DNA of 64,000 bases from Streptomyces sp. NBC_01142 (GTDB lineage: Bacteria > Actinomycetota > Actinomycetes > Streptomycetales > Streptomycetaceae), in NCBI RefSeq assembly GCF_026341125.1, contig NZ_JAPEOR010000001.1, positions 3,782,001 through 3,846,000 of the forward strand, written 5' to 3'. The notes below the pieces were generated by a model, which ran no database searches, was not told where the DNA came from, and was given only the letters and a program-made list of their open reading frames with translations. Shown here in pieces: positions 23,117-31,585 of the stretch; position 1 is the stretch's first letter, and every line of letters begins with the position of its first letter. The position numbers and the translations under genes are program-made.

Positions 23117-24187
23117 TCACCCGCGGGCGAAGTTCTGCGTCCAGTAGACGCGGGAGTTGTGGCCGTTCACCTTGCCCACACCGAGCACCTTGTAGTTGCA
23201 GTCGAGGATCGCATGGCGGTGCCCCCAATTGGATGCCTCATCGTGGTTCAGCCAGTTGTCCATCGCCTGCGCATAGGTCTGGTTGGTGCCGTAGCTCCAG
23301 TGCTCGGGACGTTGCGCAGGAGTAAAGCCGGCCGCTCTGACCCGGTCTGCGGGCATTGTGTTGTCCGAGCCTATATGCCCGCGCCTGGGGTCGTTCCTGG
23401 GATACGCGTCGATGAGTTTCGAGTAGTTGGCAGCCAGGTCCTCGCTGTGTTTGCGCGCAACCTCGCTAAGTCGTGGGTCGAGACGCACACTCGGATCCCC
23501 GCACGTACTGCGTCGTGCCTGAACGATCTGGTCGACCATCTGTTTTGCCTCGGAAGGCATCGGCGGAAGGATAACGGGCTCGTCGCCAGTTCTCCATGCC
23601 TGGTTGACCCACCAAGGGTCATCCGTGTCCCGTGCGCACGTCCATTGCTGTAGGCCTGCGCCTTGTCTGGGCGGACTGGGAAAATCAGCGTTTCCCGCAT
23701 CGAGGCACTTTCCGCTGTGTTTCGAGACGATCAGGTATCCCACAGCGTCTTCCGGGCAACCGCCGCTGCCAGGGGGACATGACTTCGGACTCCCTATGTC
23801 CACGAACTCCCAGAGCTGGTTGGTGCCGCCATGACAGTCCCATTGAAAGACCTGTGCTCCGTCAGTTTTGGACCACCCGGAGACGTCCAGGCACTTCCCG
23901 GAATGCCGCGCGACGATCTTGTACCCTCGCCCGCCGCCCGCATCCACGAAGTCGAACTGCTGGTTCCTCGCGGAACTGTTCTGTGGCCAGAGGACGACCG
24001 CCTGGCCGTTGGCCAGCCCTCCGGCCACGACGTCCGCCGCCAACCCGGAACCCTGGTTGTAGATACTGATTCCGCTTCCTTGGGCGTTGGCCGAGCCAGG
24101 CTTTGGAAGGCCGAGCCCCACAAGGAGCACAGTCAGCAAGACCAGCCGGATCGTATTCCTCACTGGAAATGTGCGGATTTTCCACAT
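23117..24187 (-). CDS. Secreted ricin-type lectin plus CAP (SCP/PR1) domain protein
   Basis: Starting at ATG 24187 (MWKIRTFPVRNTIRLVLLTV; alternative starts at 24199 and 24232), the product is about 356 residues. The N-terminus is a Sec signal peptide ending near KPGSANA. Residues about 38-190 form a ricin B-type lectin region: ISIYNQGSGLAADV, YKIVARHSGKCLDVSGWSKT, VSKHSGKCLDAGNAD, with QQF/QLWEF motifs. Residues about 210-356 form a CAP domain: RLSEVARKHSEDLAANYSKL, NWLNHDEASNWGHRHAILDC and VLGVGKVNGHNSRVYWTQNF. The CAP His and Glu positions appear conserved. Its likely role is extracellular carbohydrate binding with a CAP effector; the substrate is unknown. An IS701 element lies immediately upstream. 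Confidence 0.88.
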   Translation of the reverse strand: MWKIRTFPVRNTIRLVLLTVLLVGLGLPKPGSANAQGSGISIYNQGSGLAADVVAGGLANGQAVVLWPQNSSARNQQFDFVDAGGGRGYKIVARHSGKCLDVSGWSKTDGAQVFQWDCHGGTNQLWEFVDIGSPKSCPPGSGGCPEDAVGYLIVSKHSGKCLDAGNADFPSPPRQGAGLQQWTCARDTDDPWWVNQAWRTGDEPVILPPMPSEAKQMVDQIVQARRSTCGDPSVRLDPRLSEVARKHSEDLAANYSKLIDAYPRNDPRRGHIGSDNTMPADRVRAAGFTPAQRPEHWSYGTNQTYAQAMDNWLNHDEASNWGHRHAILDCNYKVLGVGKVNGHNSRVYWTQNFARG

Positions 24188-24322
24188 TGATGCATTCATT
24201 AGTGCACACAAGAGCATCCGGGGGTCGCTCAATCAGCGTAGGCCGACGGAGCCAGGAGGGCCACTCGAGCACAAGGTCACCCGCCACCGATAAAGAGGGC
24301 AAAACACCGCCTCTGGGCTTAG

Positions 24323-25720
24323 TACTGCAACGGTCTTTGCTCTGATGGTTTGTTGGCTTCTGGTGGTGTGTGGCCGCGTCGTTTGTAGTGGCTGATGCGG
24401 GCTTGGTGTTGTCGTCTGCGGCGCCAGTGTGACCAGTGCAGGACGTGGTCGGTGCTTGGGCGGGGTCGAGTGAGGCGGGTGATCAGGCGTCTGAGTTCGG
24501 GGAGGGTCAGGGGTATGAGCTGGGAGGATCCGTTTCTGCTTTCCCGGTGTCGAGTTCACGGGCCCGCAGGACGGTGAGGCAGGCGTGTGCGGCCATGGCC
24601 AGGGTGATGTGGCGGTGCCAGCCGTCGTAGCGGCGGACCTGGTAGTCGTCCAGGCCGCACTCCTGCTTCGCGGTCTGGAAGCACTCCTCGACCGCCCACC
24701 GGCTGCCCGCGATGCGGATCAGCTCGTCGAGTGTGGTGTCGGCCGGGCAGTAGGCGATGTAGTAGGAGATCTCCTCGGGCCGGCGGACACTTCGGCGGGC
24801 GATCACCCAGTGACGACGGTCCTCGCGGTGCCAGGGACGGACCTCGACCCTCGCCCAGTCGTAGACCCTCGGGCCGTGGGCGCCGTTGCCGCAGGAACGG
24901 CGCTTCCACTTCTGCCGGGACAGCCCGGGAAACAGATCGTGAACGGGGTGGTCCATGGCCCAGCGGGTGACGACGGTGTCATGCCGGGTGGTGGCCATCA
25001 CGTGGAAGACATCCGCCCGCTCCAGCTCAGAACGCCAGCCCTTGGAGAAGCCGTAGGCGGCGTCGGCGGTCACCCACCGGAACGGGATCCGGTCCGTGAT
25101 CGCCCGGCGGACCATGGCCTTGGCCATCACCACTTTCGTCTCGAAGGCGACCGTGTCGTCGATGCCCGCGGCCCGGCACCGGTCGCGGTCATCGGTCCAT
25201 GAGGTGGGCAGATAGAGGCGGCGGTCGATCAATGTGCGGCCGCGTCCGCCGGCATAGGCGAGGAAGACCCCGATCTGGGAGTTCTCCGTCCGGCCGGCGG
25301 TTCCGGAGTATTGGCGCTGGACCCCGGCCGAGCGGATGCCCTTCTTCAGGAACCCGGTGTCGTCCACGATCAGCACCGCATCCGGATCGCCGAGGTGCTC
25401 GACGACGTAGTCCCGCACGTCGTCCAGGACTTCGTCCGCGCTCCAGTCGATCCGGTTCAGCAGCCGGTGGATCCGGTCCGGGCCGCCATGCCCGGCCTCC
25501 TCGGCAAGCGTCCAGCCGTTCTTCCGCTCCAGCGGAGCTATCAGCCCCCGCATATAGGCGAGAGCCGACTCCCGCGGCTCCGACCTGGAGAAACGGTGCA
25601 CGAACCGCTCGTGCAAGGCCTTCAGTTCACCGGCCCACGACCGGGCATCAGCAAGTTCCCCACCCATGACCTGATAAACGACCGACCTGCCCAACCGTCA
25701 CGGCAAGCACCGTTGCAGTA
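24323..25720 (-). mobile_element. IS701-family element
   Basis: Ends TACTGCAACGG (from 24323) and CCGTTGCAGTA (to 25720) are inverted and flanked by TTAG on both sides (24319-24322, 25721-25724). TTAG fits the YTAR target duplication typical of IS701. It is inserted about 135 bp upstream of the ricin-CAP gene. Confidence 0.88.
24507..25667 (-). CDS. IS701-family transposase, C-terminal tail frameshifted
   Basis: From ATG 25667 (MGGELADARSWAGELKALHE) the frame gives 386 residues with the IS701 DDE core: AVLIVDDTGFLKKGIRSAGV (first Asp), FRWVTADAAYGFSKGWRSEL (second Asp) and RWAVEECFQTAKQECGLDDY (Glu). The usual C-terminal tail (LIPLTLPELRRLITRL, HWSHWRRRRQHQARISHYKR) is present but in another frame, running from about 24520 to 24345. 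A one-base change near 24515-24525 has cut it off. The catalytic core is complete; whether the lost tail matters is unknown. Confidence 0.85.
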   Translation of the reverse strand: MGGELADARSWAGELKALHERFVHRFSRSEPRESALAYMRGLIAPLERKNGWTLAEEAGHGGPDRIHRLLNRIDWSADEVLDDVRDYVVEHLGDPDAVLIVDDTGFLKKGIRSAGVQRQYSGTAGRTENSQIGVFLAYAGGRGRTLIDRRLYLPTSWTDDRDRCRAAGIDDTVAFETKVVMAKAMVRRAITDRIPFRWVTADAAYGFSKGWRSELERADVFHVMATTRHDTVVTRWAMDHPVHDLFPGLSRQKWKRRSCGNGAHGPRVYDWARVEVRPWHREDRRHWVIARRSVRRPEEISYYIAYCPADTTLDELIRIAGSRWAVEECFQTAKQECGLDDYQVRRYDGWHRHITLAMAAHACLTVLRARELDTGKAETDPPSSYP

Positions 25721-25739
25721 TTAGGTTCTGTCTGGCGAG

Positions 25740-25828
25740 TCATGAACGGAGCCAGAGGCCGAATGGCCGCAACAGGATCAGATGCACCTCGAGGTCTGCG
25801 GGCACTTCCTTGTCGAACTTGGCCAGGA
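25740..25828 (-). pseudogene. IS630-type transposase fragment
   Basis: A minus-strand frame reads KFLAKFDKEVPADLEVHLIL, the strand just before the second catalytic Asp of IS630 transposases. It is cut off on one side by the IS5-type element and diverges on the other. It is unrelated to the copy at 7828 except by family. Confidence 0.45.
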
Positions 25829-26602
25829 ACTTAGGTCGTGTCCTACATGGTTGTTGGTCCTTGAGAAGTACATGGGGAGCGTTGGGTGGGGTTGGATCGT
25901 TCCGGATGGGCTGTGGGAGATCGCGAAGCCGTTGTTGCCACCGGTCCGCGTGAGGCCGCAGGGTGGCGGGGTCGCGAACAGCGATGACGAGGCAGTCTTC
26001 GCAGCGGTCATCTACGTGCTGGTCAGCGGCTGTGCCTGGCGGGCGCTGCCGCCCTGTTTCGGGGCGTCGAAGTCGACTGTGCATCGCCGGTTCCTGATCT
26101 GGTCGCGGGCCGGCGTGTGGGGCCGACTGCACCAGAAGGTGCTCCAACTCCTGGTCGAACAAGGGTTGGTGGATCTTTCCCGCGCGGTCCTCGACTCGGC
26201 CCATGTCCGCGCTGAAAAGGGGGCGAACTTGCAGGTCCGAGTCCCGTGGACCGGGGTAGGCCCGGTTCCAAAATGCACGTCCTGTCCGACGCGGACGGAC
26301 TGCCCCTACGCGTCGGACTCTCCGCGGCCAACACCCACGACAGCCAGGCACTGAAGCCGATGCTGTCCCATTTCCACATGGGACACGAATCCCACGCAGC
26401 CGACTCCAAGCCCCAACGCCTCCACGCCGACAAGGCCTACGACATCCCTCACCTGCGGAAATGGCTGTGGGGCAAACACATCGGTGTCCGCATCGCCCGC
26501 AAGGGCATCGACTCCAGCAAACGTCTCGCGAGGTGTGTCTGAGTCTTTGAGCCAAGGTCAGGGTTAAATACCCAACCAGGACGTGACGGATATTGAGGAT
26601 TC

Positions 26603-27661
26603 TCAGTTCTGTTTCCGACGGTAGGCGATGCGGTGTTCGCGTGCCTGCTGGAGACCGTGGGCGCGGGCCGTTCGGATGGCGTCGGCGCGTCCGGTGTGCT
26701 CGTCGTCGGGGGTGACGTAGCCGAGCCCGGCGTGCAGGCGCACGGTGTTGTACTCGGTGTGGACCGCGTCGAGTTCGGCCTCGAGTTCGAAGGGGTCGCG
26801 GATCTTGGTCAGGTGTGGCCACTCGCCCTTGACGTGGCTGAACAGTGATTCGATCCAGGCCTGGTCGTTGGGGGTGTGAGGGCGTCCGAAGTGCTGGCCG
26901 ATCAGGCAGGCGGCCATGAAGGTGCGGGTATCCGCGGAGCGCATCTGGGGGCCGTTGTCCGAGACCGCCAGCAGGACGGGCTGTTCGTCGGGCGGTGGCC
27001 CGGGGGCGGTGAGTTCGGCACGCATCCGGCGCTCGGCGAGGTGCCCGAGGTCCTCGGAATGCAGCGCGGACAGGAACGCGGTCTCGACCTGGAGGGAGGA
27101 CTCCTGGGCGGAGACCAACGTGGTGATCCACTTGCGGCTCACCAGGTCCATGATTGCGAGAGCGCACCTGCGTGCTGCCGTGAAGTGCGTGAAGTCGTAG
27201 ATCCAGATTGATCTCGGGCGCCAGAGCGCCCAGTCGGGAAACGGTTTCTTCTCGCGGTGTTCGCGTACCGGGCCGCCGGGCAGGCGGATGCCCTGGTCGT
27301 CCAGGACCCGCAGCACGGTGGATTCCGAGACGTGGACCCAGCCCAGGCGGGAGCCGCGGTGGGCGAGTTTGCGGTGCGAGCGGTCCGTGCCGCCCCACTC
27401 CTCGGCGAGTTTGACGATTGCCTCGCGCTCGAAGTCCAGCAGCGCGTGCACCGCAACGTTCGGGCCGGCCGGGCTGTCCTCGAGCCGTCCCGCCACGCGG
27501 CGCTGCTGCCAGCGCAGCACCCGCATATGGTCGACGCCCAGTGTGTCGGCGGCATGGCGCACCGACCAGCCGGCCCGCCCTGCATGGTCGACCAGCTCCA
27601 GAAGCCCGGCCTTGATCTCCGCGTGCACGCGTGGCGCGACGGGGCCGGCGCTCAGGCCCAT
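26603..27661 (-). CDS. IS3-family transposase OrfB (integrase core)
   Basis: The OrfB start ATG 27661 overlaps the end of OrfA by 10 bases. The 352-residue product has an N-terminal HTH_21-like region (SVRHAADTLGVDHMRVLRWQ) and an rve DDE domain: SIWIYDFTHFTAARRCALAI (first Asp), PVLLAVSDNGPQMRSADTRT (second Asp), and QAWIESLFSHVKGEWPHLTK (Glu). It is intact. Confidence 0.88.
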   Translation of the reverse strand: MGLSAGPVAPRVHAEIKAGLLELVDHAGRAGWSVRHAADTLGVDHMRVLRWQQRRVAGRLEDSPAGPNVAVHALLDFEREAIVKLAEEWGGTDRSHRKLAHRGSRLGWVHVSESTVLRVLDDQGIRLPGGPVREHREKKPFPDWALWRPRSIWIYDFTHFTAARRCALAIMDLVSRKWITTLVSAQESSLQVETAFLSALHSEDLGHLAERRMRAELTAPGPPPDEQPVLLAVSDNGPQMRSADTRTFMAACLIGQHFGRPHTPNDQAWIESLFSHVKGEWPHLTKIRDPFELEAELDAVHTEYNTVRLHAGLGYVTPDDEHTGRADAIRTARAHGLQQAREHRIAYRRKQN

Positions 27662-27981
27662 CGTGCTTTTCCCTGCTGCAGATGGAGCGCGACTGCCTGC
27701 TCCGTGATGGTGGCCCGCAGCCGTTCCACCTCCGCGCGGGCCTCGGCCAGCGCGGCTTGCTCGACGGTCATGCCGGGCCGGCCCGGCACCGCGGCGGCGA
27801 ACCCGTCGAGCACGCTCTGCTTCGCACACCGCAGCACTGCGATCACGGTGGAGCGGTCCACGCCCCAGCGTTCCGCGGCCTCGCGCTGCGTGTGCTGACC
27901 GGTGAGCACCGCCACGAACATCTCGTACTTCTCCGACGGGGCCAGCCGCTTACGCGGCTTCCGGGGAGTAACTCCTGCCAT
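27652..27981 (-). CDS. IS3-family transposase OrfA
   Basis: This 109-residue protein has an HTH_Tnp_1-type motif (APSEKYEMFVAVLTGQHTQR, EAAERWGVDRSTVIAVLRCA) followed by a leucine-zipper-like coiled coil (AEVERLRATITEQAVALHLQ). OrfA of IS3 elements binds the ends and normally fuses to OrfB by -1 frameshifting. The ten-base overlap with OrfB fits that arrangement. Confidence 0.88.
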   Translation of the reverse strand: MAGVTPRKPRKRLAPSEKYEMFVAVLTGQHTQREAAERWGVDRSTVIAVLRCAKQSVLDGFAAAVPGRPGMTVEQAALAEARAEVERLRATITEQAVALHLQQGKARWA

Positions 27982-28244
27982 GATCGAAAACCTTCCAGAT
28001 CAAGGCCCGAAGGCCAGAGACCTGGCTGGGTGTTTCCTCACGATCTTGGCTCATTCACTCAGACGCATACCGGTCTCGGGCGCCGAAGGTGGGTCATCGA
28101 GCGGACCATGTCCTGGCTGACCGGCTACCGCAGACTCAACCACCGCTACGAACGACAACCCGCCAACTACCTGGCCTTTCTCGGCTGGCAGCCGCCATCT
28201 GCTGCTACAAACGCTTTCGCAACCTCACCATGTAGGACATGGTC

Positions 28245-29926
28245 TTAGTCCGGAAAAGCATCCCGTACGAGCTGTGCGTGCTGGTGGCGCTGCGGGATGC
28301 GGTGCGGCGCCGGGAGATCTGGGTGGTGGGGGCGAACCGGTGGCGTATCCCGGAGGACGACCTGCCGGCGGACTTCGAGGACAACCGGGACGTGCACTAC
28401 GCCGCGCTGGGCCAGCCGCAGGACGCCGGGGAGTTCATCGCCGCCCTGCAAGGCAGGCTCCGCACCTCGCTCGACCGCTTCGAGCAGGCGCTCGCGGCGG
28501 GCACGAGAGGTGGGGTGGCGATCGTCAAGAAGCACGGCGAGCCGTGGATCAGGGTCTCCCCGCGCGGCAAACAGGAGGAGCCCGAGAGCCTGGTGGCCAT
28601 CAAGGATGAGATCGAGCGGCGCTGGGGCACCATCGACCTGCTGGACATCCTGAAGTACGCCGAGTTCGAGACGGACTTCATCGCCGAGTTCACCTCGGTC
28701 GCCACCAGAGAGATGCTGTCGAAGGACGTGCTGCGGCGGCGCCTGGTGCTGGTCCTGTTCGGGCTGGGCACGAACATGGGGATCAAGCGGGTCGCGGTGA
28801 CCGGCAGGCACGGCGAGAGCGAGGCTACGCTGCGCAGGGTGCGGCACCTGTTCGTCAACCGGGCCAACATGCGCGCGGCCCTGCGGAAGCGGGTGAACGC
28901 CACCTTCGCCGTCCGGGACGAGATGTGGTGGGGCACCGGCACCGCGTGCGCCTCCGACAGCCGCAAGTTCGGCGCCTGGTCCTCCAACCTGATGACCGAG
29001 TGGCACCAGCGCTACCGGGGCCCCGGCGTGATGATCTACTGGCACGTCGAACGGAAATCCGTCTGCATCTACTCCCAGCTCAAGTCCTGTTCGGCCTCCG
29101 AGGTCGCCTCGATGATCGAGGGCGTGCTGCGGCACTGCACCGACATGGTCGTCGACCGGCAGTACACCGACACCCACGGCGCGTCCATCGTCGGCTTCGC
29201 CTTCGCCCACATGCTCGACTTCAAGCTGACCAAGGCTGAAGAACATCGGCTCCGCGAAGCTGTACCGGCCGGCCGCCAGGGAGGACGAAAACTGGCCGAA
29301 CCTGGGCGAGGTGCTCTCCACCAAGACGATTGACTGGGACCTGATCGCCCAGCAGTACGACCAGATCGTGAAGTACACCACCGCCCTGCGCCTGGGCACC
29401 GCGGAAACCGAGCAGGTCCTGCGCCGGTTCACCCGCGGCGGCCCCAAGCACCCGACGTACCGGGCGATCGAAGAACTGGGGCGGGCGGTGCGTACCTCGT
29501 TCGTCTGCGGCTTCCTCGCGGACGTCGAGATGCGCCAGGAGATCCACGAGGGGTTGCAGGTGGTGGAGAACTGGAACTCTGCGAACAAGGACCTCTTCTA
29601 TGGCAAGGACGGGGACCTGGCCGGTGCGGACAAGGAGTCCCAGGAGGTCAGCATGCTCGCGCTGTTCCTGCTCCAGTCCACGGTGGTGCACGTCAACACG
29701 CTGCTGATGCAGGAGGTCCTGGCCGATCCGAAGTGGGCGGACAGCTCACCGACGCGGACCGCAGGGCACTGTCGCCGCTGTTCTGGACCCATGTCAATCC
29801 GTACGGCCGGTTCGAGCTGGACATGAACAGCCGCCTCGACCTGGACCTTTCCATCCGGGCTGCGACGGTGCCCGGGCGCGCGTACCCCGCAGGGGGAGGC
29901 GGCCGCAGCCCCGGCATAGCACCGTG
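28245..29926 (+). pseudogene. Tn3-family transposase (TnpA), N-truncated with two frameshifts
   Basis: Only the C-terminal half to two thirds of a Tn3 TnpA is present. It begins [20 protein letters not shown] directly at the right end of the IS5-type element. It includes [25 protein letters not shown]-like [40 protein letters not shown] and [11 protein letters not shown]. One base change near 29230 moves the frame to [20 protein letters not shown] and later [20 protein letters not shown] second near 29735 moves it to [20 protein letters not shown] and [13 protein letters not shown]. No resolvase or Tn3 inverted repeat was found nearby, so this is a dead remnant. Confidence 0.85.
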
Positions 29927-29996
29927 ACACCCGGGCTGCGGGCCTGGCCGCGGACATGGCGCGGCGCGCAGTTGTTTCAGTCCGGGAGGGGTGCGG

Positions 29997-30629
29997 TCAG
30001 CGGGCGAGGGAGACGGCGAAGGGCTTGAAGCCGTGTCGGCGCAGGATGTGGGGCACGGCCAGGATCATGGCCTCGGTGGCGCGGGCTGTGGTGATGTCGC
30101 CGAGGTTCTCGATCCATGCGGGCTGCCAGCCCAGGTCGCCGAGCAGGCCGGTGACGGTCTTCTTCGCGTTCTCGTCGTCGCCCGAGACATAGACGGTGGG
30201 TGGGGTGGCCAGGGTTTCGGGAGCGGTCATGACCATGAACAGCATGGTGTTGAGGGTCTTGACCACATGGGTGTCGGGGAGTGCGGCCTGGAGCTTTTCG
30301 GCGAGGCTGCTGCCGGGATAGCACAGGTTGCCGGGCAGGCCGTCATCGGCGTCGCGGGTGGCGTTGGAGACATCGATGAGGATTTTTCCGGAGAGCTCGG
30401 TGCGCAGGTCGGTGAGGCGGTCCAGGGAGCTGTCGCCGGGCGTCGCGTTGATCACGATGTCCGCGGTGCGGGCGGTGATGCGCTGGTCGGCGAAGGCGAA
30501 CCCGGCGGCGCGGGCGGCGGTGTCTTCTGGGCTCCGGCCACCGAGGGTGACGTGGTGTCCGGCCGCGGAGAGCTTGCTGGCGAGATTGGCGCCGACGCGG
30601 CCGGTGCCCAGGATGCCGATGCTGGTCAT
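29997..30629 (-). CDS. NADPH-dependent F420 reductase-like oxidoreductase
   Basis: This 210-residue Rossmann protein starts MTSIGILGTGRVGANLASKL with a complete dinucleotide motif GxGxxG and the HHVTLGGRSPE loop typical of NADP(H) selection. The pattern IVINATPGDSSLDRLTDLRT, KILIDVSNATRDADDGLPGN and VKTLNTMLFMVM resembles the pfam03807 NADP-oxidoreductase/F420-dependent group. Its partner could be cofactor F420 or a flavin; that is not decided by sequence. It lies 48 bases downstream of the IMPase gene and is probably co-transcribed with it under the divergent LysR regulator. Confidence 0.82.
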   Translation of the reverse strand: MTSIGILGTGRVGANLASKLSAAGHHVTLGGRSPEDTAARAAGFAFADQRITARTADIVINATPGDSSLDRLTDLRTELSGKILIDVSNATRDADDGLPGNLCYPGSSLAEKLQAALPDTHVVKTLNTMLFMVMTAPETLATPPTVYVSGDDENAKKTVTGLLGDLGWQPAWIENLGDITTARATEAMILAVPHILRRHGFKPFAVSLAR

Positions 30630-30677
30630 GAGGTGATGCTCCTTGCGGTATCGGGTGGGAAGAGCGGAGGCGTCCGG

Positions 30678-31469
30678 TCAGGCGATCGGCGAGAGGACCT
30701 TGAGGGCGGCGGCCAGGAAGTCGCGGCTGCCCGTGTTCCAGGGTTCGCCCGCCAGGTCGGTGACGGTGCCTCCCGCCTCGGAGACCAGCAGGGCGCCGGC
30801 GACCAGGCCGGAGCGGACGTCGGAGAACTGCCAGAACGCGTCCATGCGTCCGGCGGCGACGTGGATGAGCTGCATCGTGGCGGGAACGGACACGCGCACG
30901 ACCAGGCCGTTGATGAGCATGGCGGTGACGGAGTCACCGATCCGCCGGAAGGTGCGCTCGTCCTCGCCGGGCTTGGCCTGACCGGTGCCGGTGAGCGCGG
31001 CGCCCATATCGGTCTTGGCGGACACCTTCAGGGGTCGGTCGTTGAGGCGGGCACCGCCGCCGGCGACGGCGGTGTAAGTGTCGCCGGTCAGAGGCAGGTG
31101 GACGACGGTGAGCACCGGCCTGTTGTCGCGGACCAGGGTGGCGGTGACGGCCCAGTCCTCCATGGCGTGGACGTGGTTGATGTTGCCCTCGGCGGGGTCG
31201 ACGACCCACCACTCCCCGGGCGGGAGCGCGCCGCCGGCCAGCTCGTCCTCGGCCCACTGCGACCCTCGCCGGGCCCGCAGCAGCGGTTCCCGCAGCACGT
31301 CCAGCACCGCGTCGTCGTTGGCGTGGATCTCATCGACGACCTCGTCCAGACTCACGCCTCGGGCGTGCGTGGTGTAGCGGCCGCGCAGCGTGAGGCCGGC
31401 GGTCTTCACCGCAGCTGTCACATCGGACATGAGCGTCGTGTCGGCGTCGAAAGGCATGACTGTGCTCAT
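30678..31469 (-). CDS. Inositol-monophosphatase-family protein with altered metal motif
   Basis: This 263-residue protein belongs to the IMPase fold: WWVVDPAEGNINHVHAMEDW corresponds to the metal motif D-P-x-D-G-T-x-N, and FSDVRSGLVAGALLVSEAGG to the W-D-x-A-x-G motif. The second Asp of the first motif is Glu, the Thr is Asn, and Trp of the second motif is Ser, while its Asp is kept. Activity could be changed or reduced. Family members dephosphorylate inositol phosphates, PAP or fructose bisphosphate in a Mg-dependent way. It starts 117 bp from the divergent LysR gene and probably heads a two-gene operon with the oxidoreductase. Confidence 0.8.
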   Translation of the reverse strand: MSTVMPFDADTTLMSDVTAAVKTAGLTLRGRYTTHARGVSLDEVVDEIHANDDAVLDVLREPLLRARRGSQWAEDELAGGALPPGEWWVVDPAEGNINHVHAMEDWAVTATLVRDNRPVLTVVHLPLTGDTYTAVAGGGARLNDRPLKVSAKTDMGAALTGTGQAKPGEDERTFRRIGDSVTAMLINGLVVRVSVPATMQLIHVAAGRMDAFWQFSDVRSGLVAGALLVSEAGGTVTDLAGEPWNTGSRDFLAAALKVLSPIA

Positions 31470-31550
31470 GGTGGGCTCCCTGGGGTCGGTCGATGCGGGG
31501 CGGTTTGTCTCGCCCCCGCAGTTCGAAAGTAGGCCGCCTTACGATTAACA

Positions 31551-31573
31551 ACAAGTGCATGCATGTCACTTGT
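31551..31573. promoter_or_regulatory. Probable LysR operator
   Basis: ACAAGTG (31551-31557) and CACTTGT (31567-31573) form a perfect 7-bp inverted repeat with a 9-bp spacer, midway between the divergent IMPase and LysR genes and 12 bases before the LysR start. T-N11-A type palindromes of this size are typical LysR sites; here the gene would be autoregulated. Confidence 0.65.
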
Positions 31574-31585
31574 AGAGTTACTTTC

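Larger units (their letters stand above)
26534..28067 (-). mobile_element. IS3-family element
   Basis: Imperfect inverted ends TGTGTCTGAGTCTTTGAGCC (from 26534) and GGCTCATTCACTCAGACGCA (to 28067). The hexamer GTCTCG occurs just outside each end (about 26523 and 28073) and may be target-derived. The element contains overlapping OrfA and OrfB on the minus strand. Confidence 0.82.
25872..28235 (+). pseudogene. IS5-family transposase interrupted by IS3
   Basis: Frame A from ATG 25872 reads MGSVGWGWIVPDGLWEIAKP and VFAAVIYVLVSGCAWRALPP. A second frame continues GSKMHVLSDADGLPLRVGLS and KLHADKAYDIP-like sequence up to SSKRLARCV at about 26530. The remaining catalytic piece (RRRWVIERTMSWLTGYRRLN) reappears at 28090-28235 on the far side of the IS3 insertion. 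Joining the two outer parts gives a normal IS5 transposase, so the gene was killed by the insertion. Confidence 0.85.
25829..28250 (+). mobile_element. Second IS5-family element, split by an IS3 element
   Basis: Left end TTAGGTCGTGTCCTACATGG (25830-25849) and right end CCATGTAGGACATGGTC (about 28230-28246) are imperfect inverted repeats with core TGTCCTACATGG. The element belongs to the same IS427-like group as that at 3045 but is clearly a different copy. It is interrupted at about 26530 by an IS3-family element. Confidence 0.75.

Noticed and set aside
25740..27398. A 552-codon minus-strand frame
   Set aside because: It spans IS630, IS5 and IS3 borders and is antisense to the IS5 transposase; only the IS630-like end has meaning.
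28245..29588. A 447-codon minus-strand frame
   Set aside because: Antisense to the recognisable Tn3 transposase sequence.
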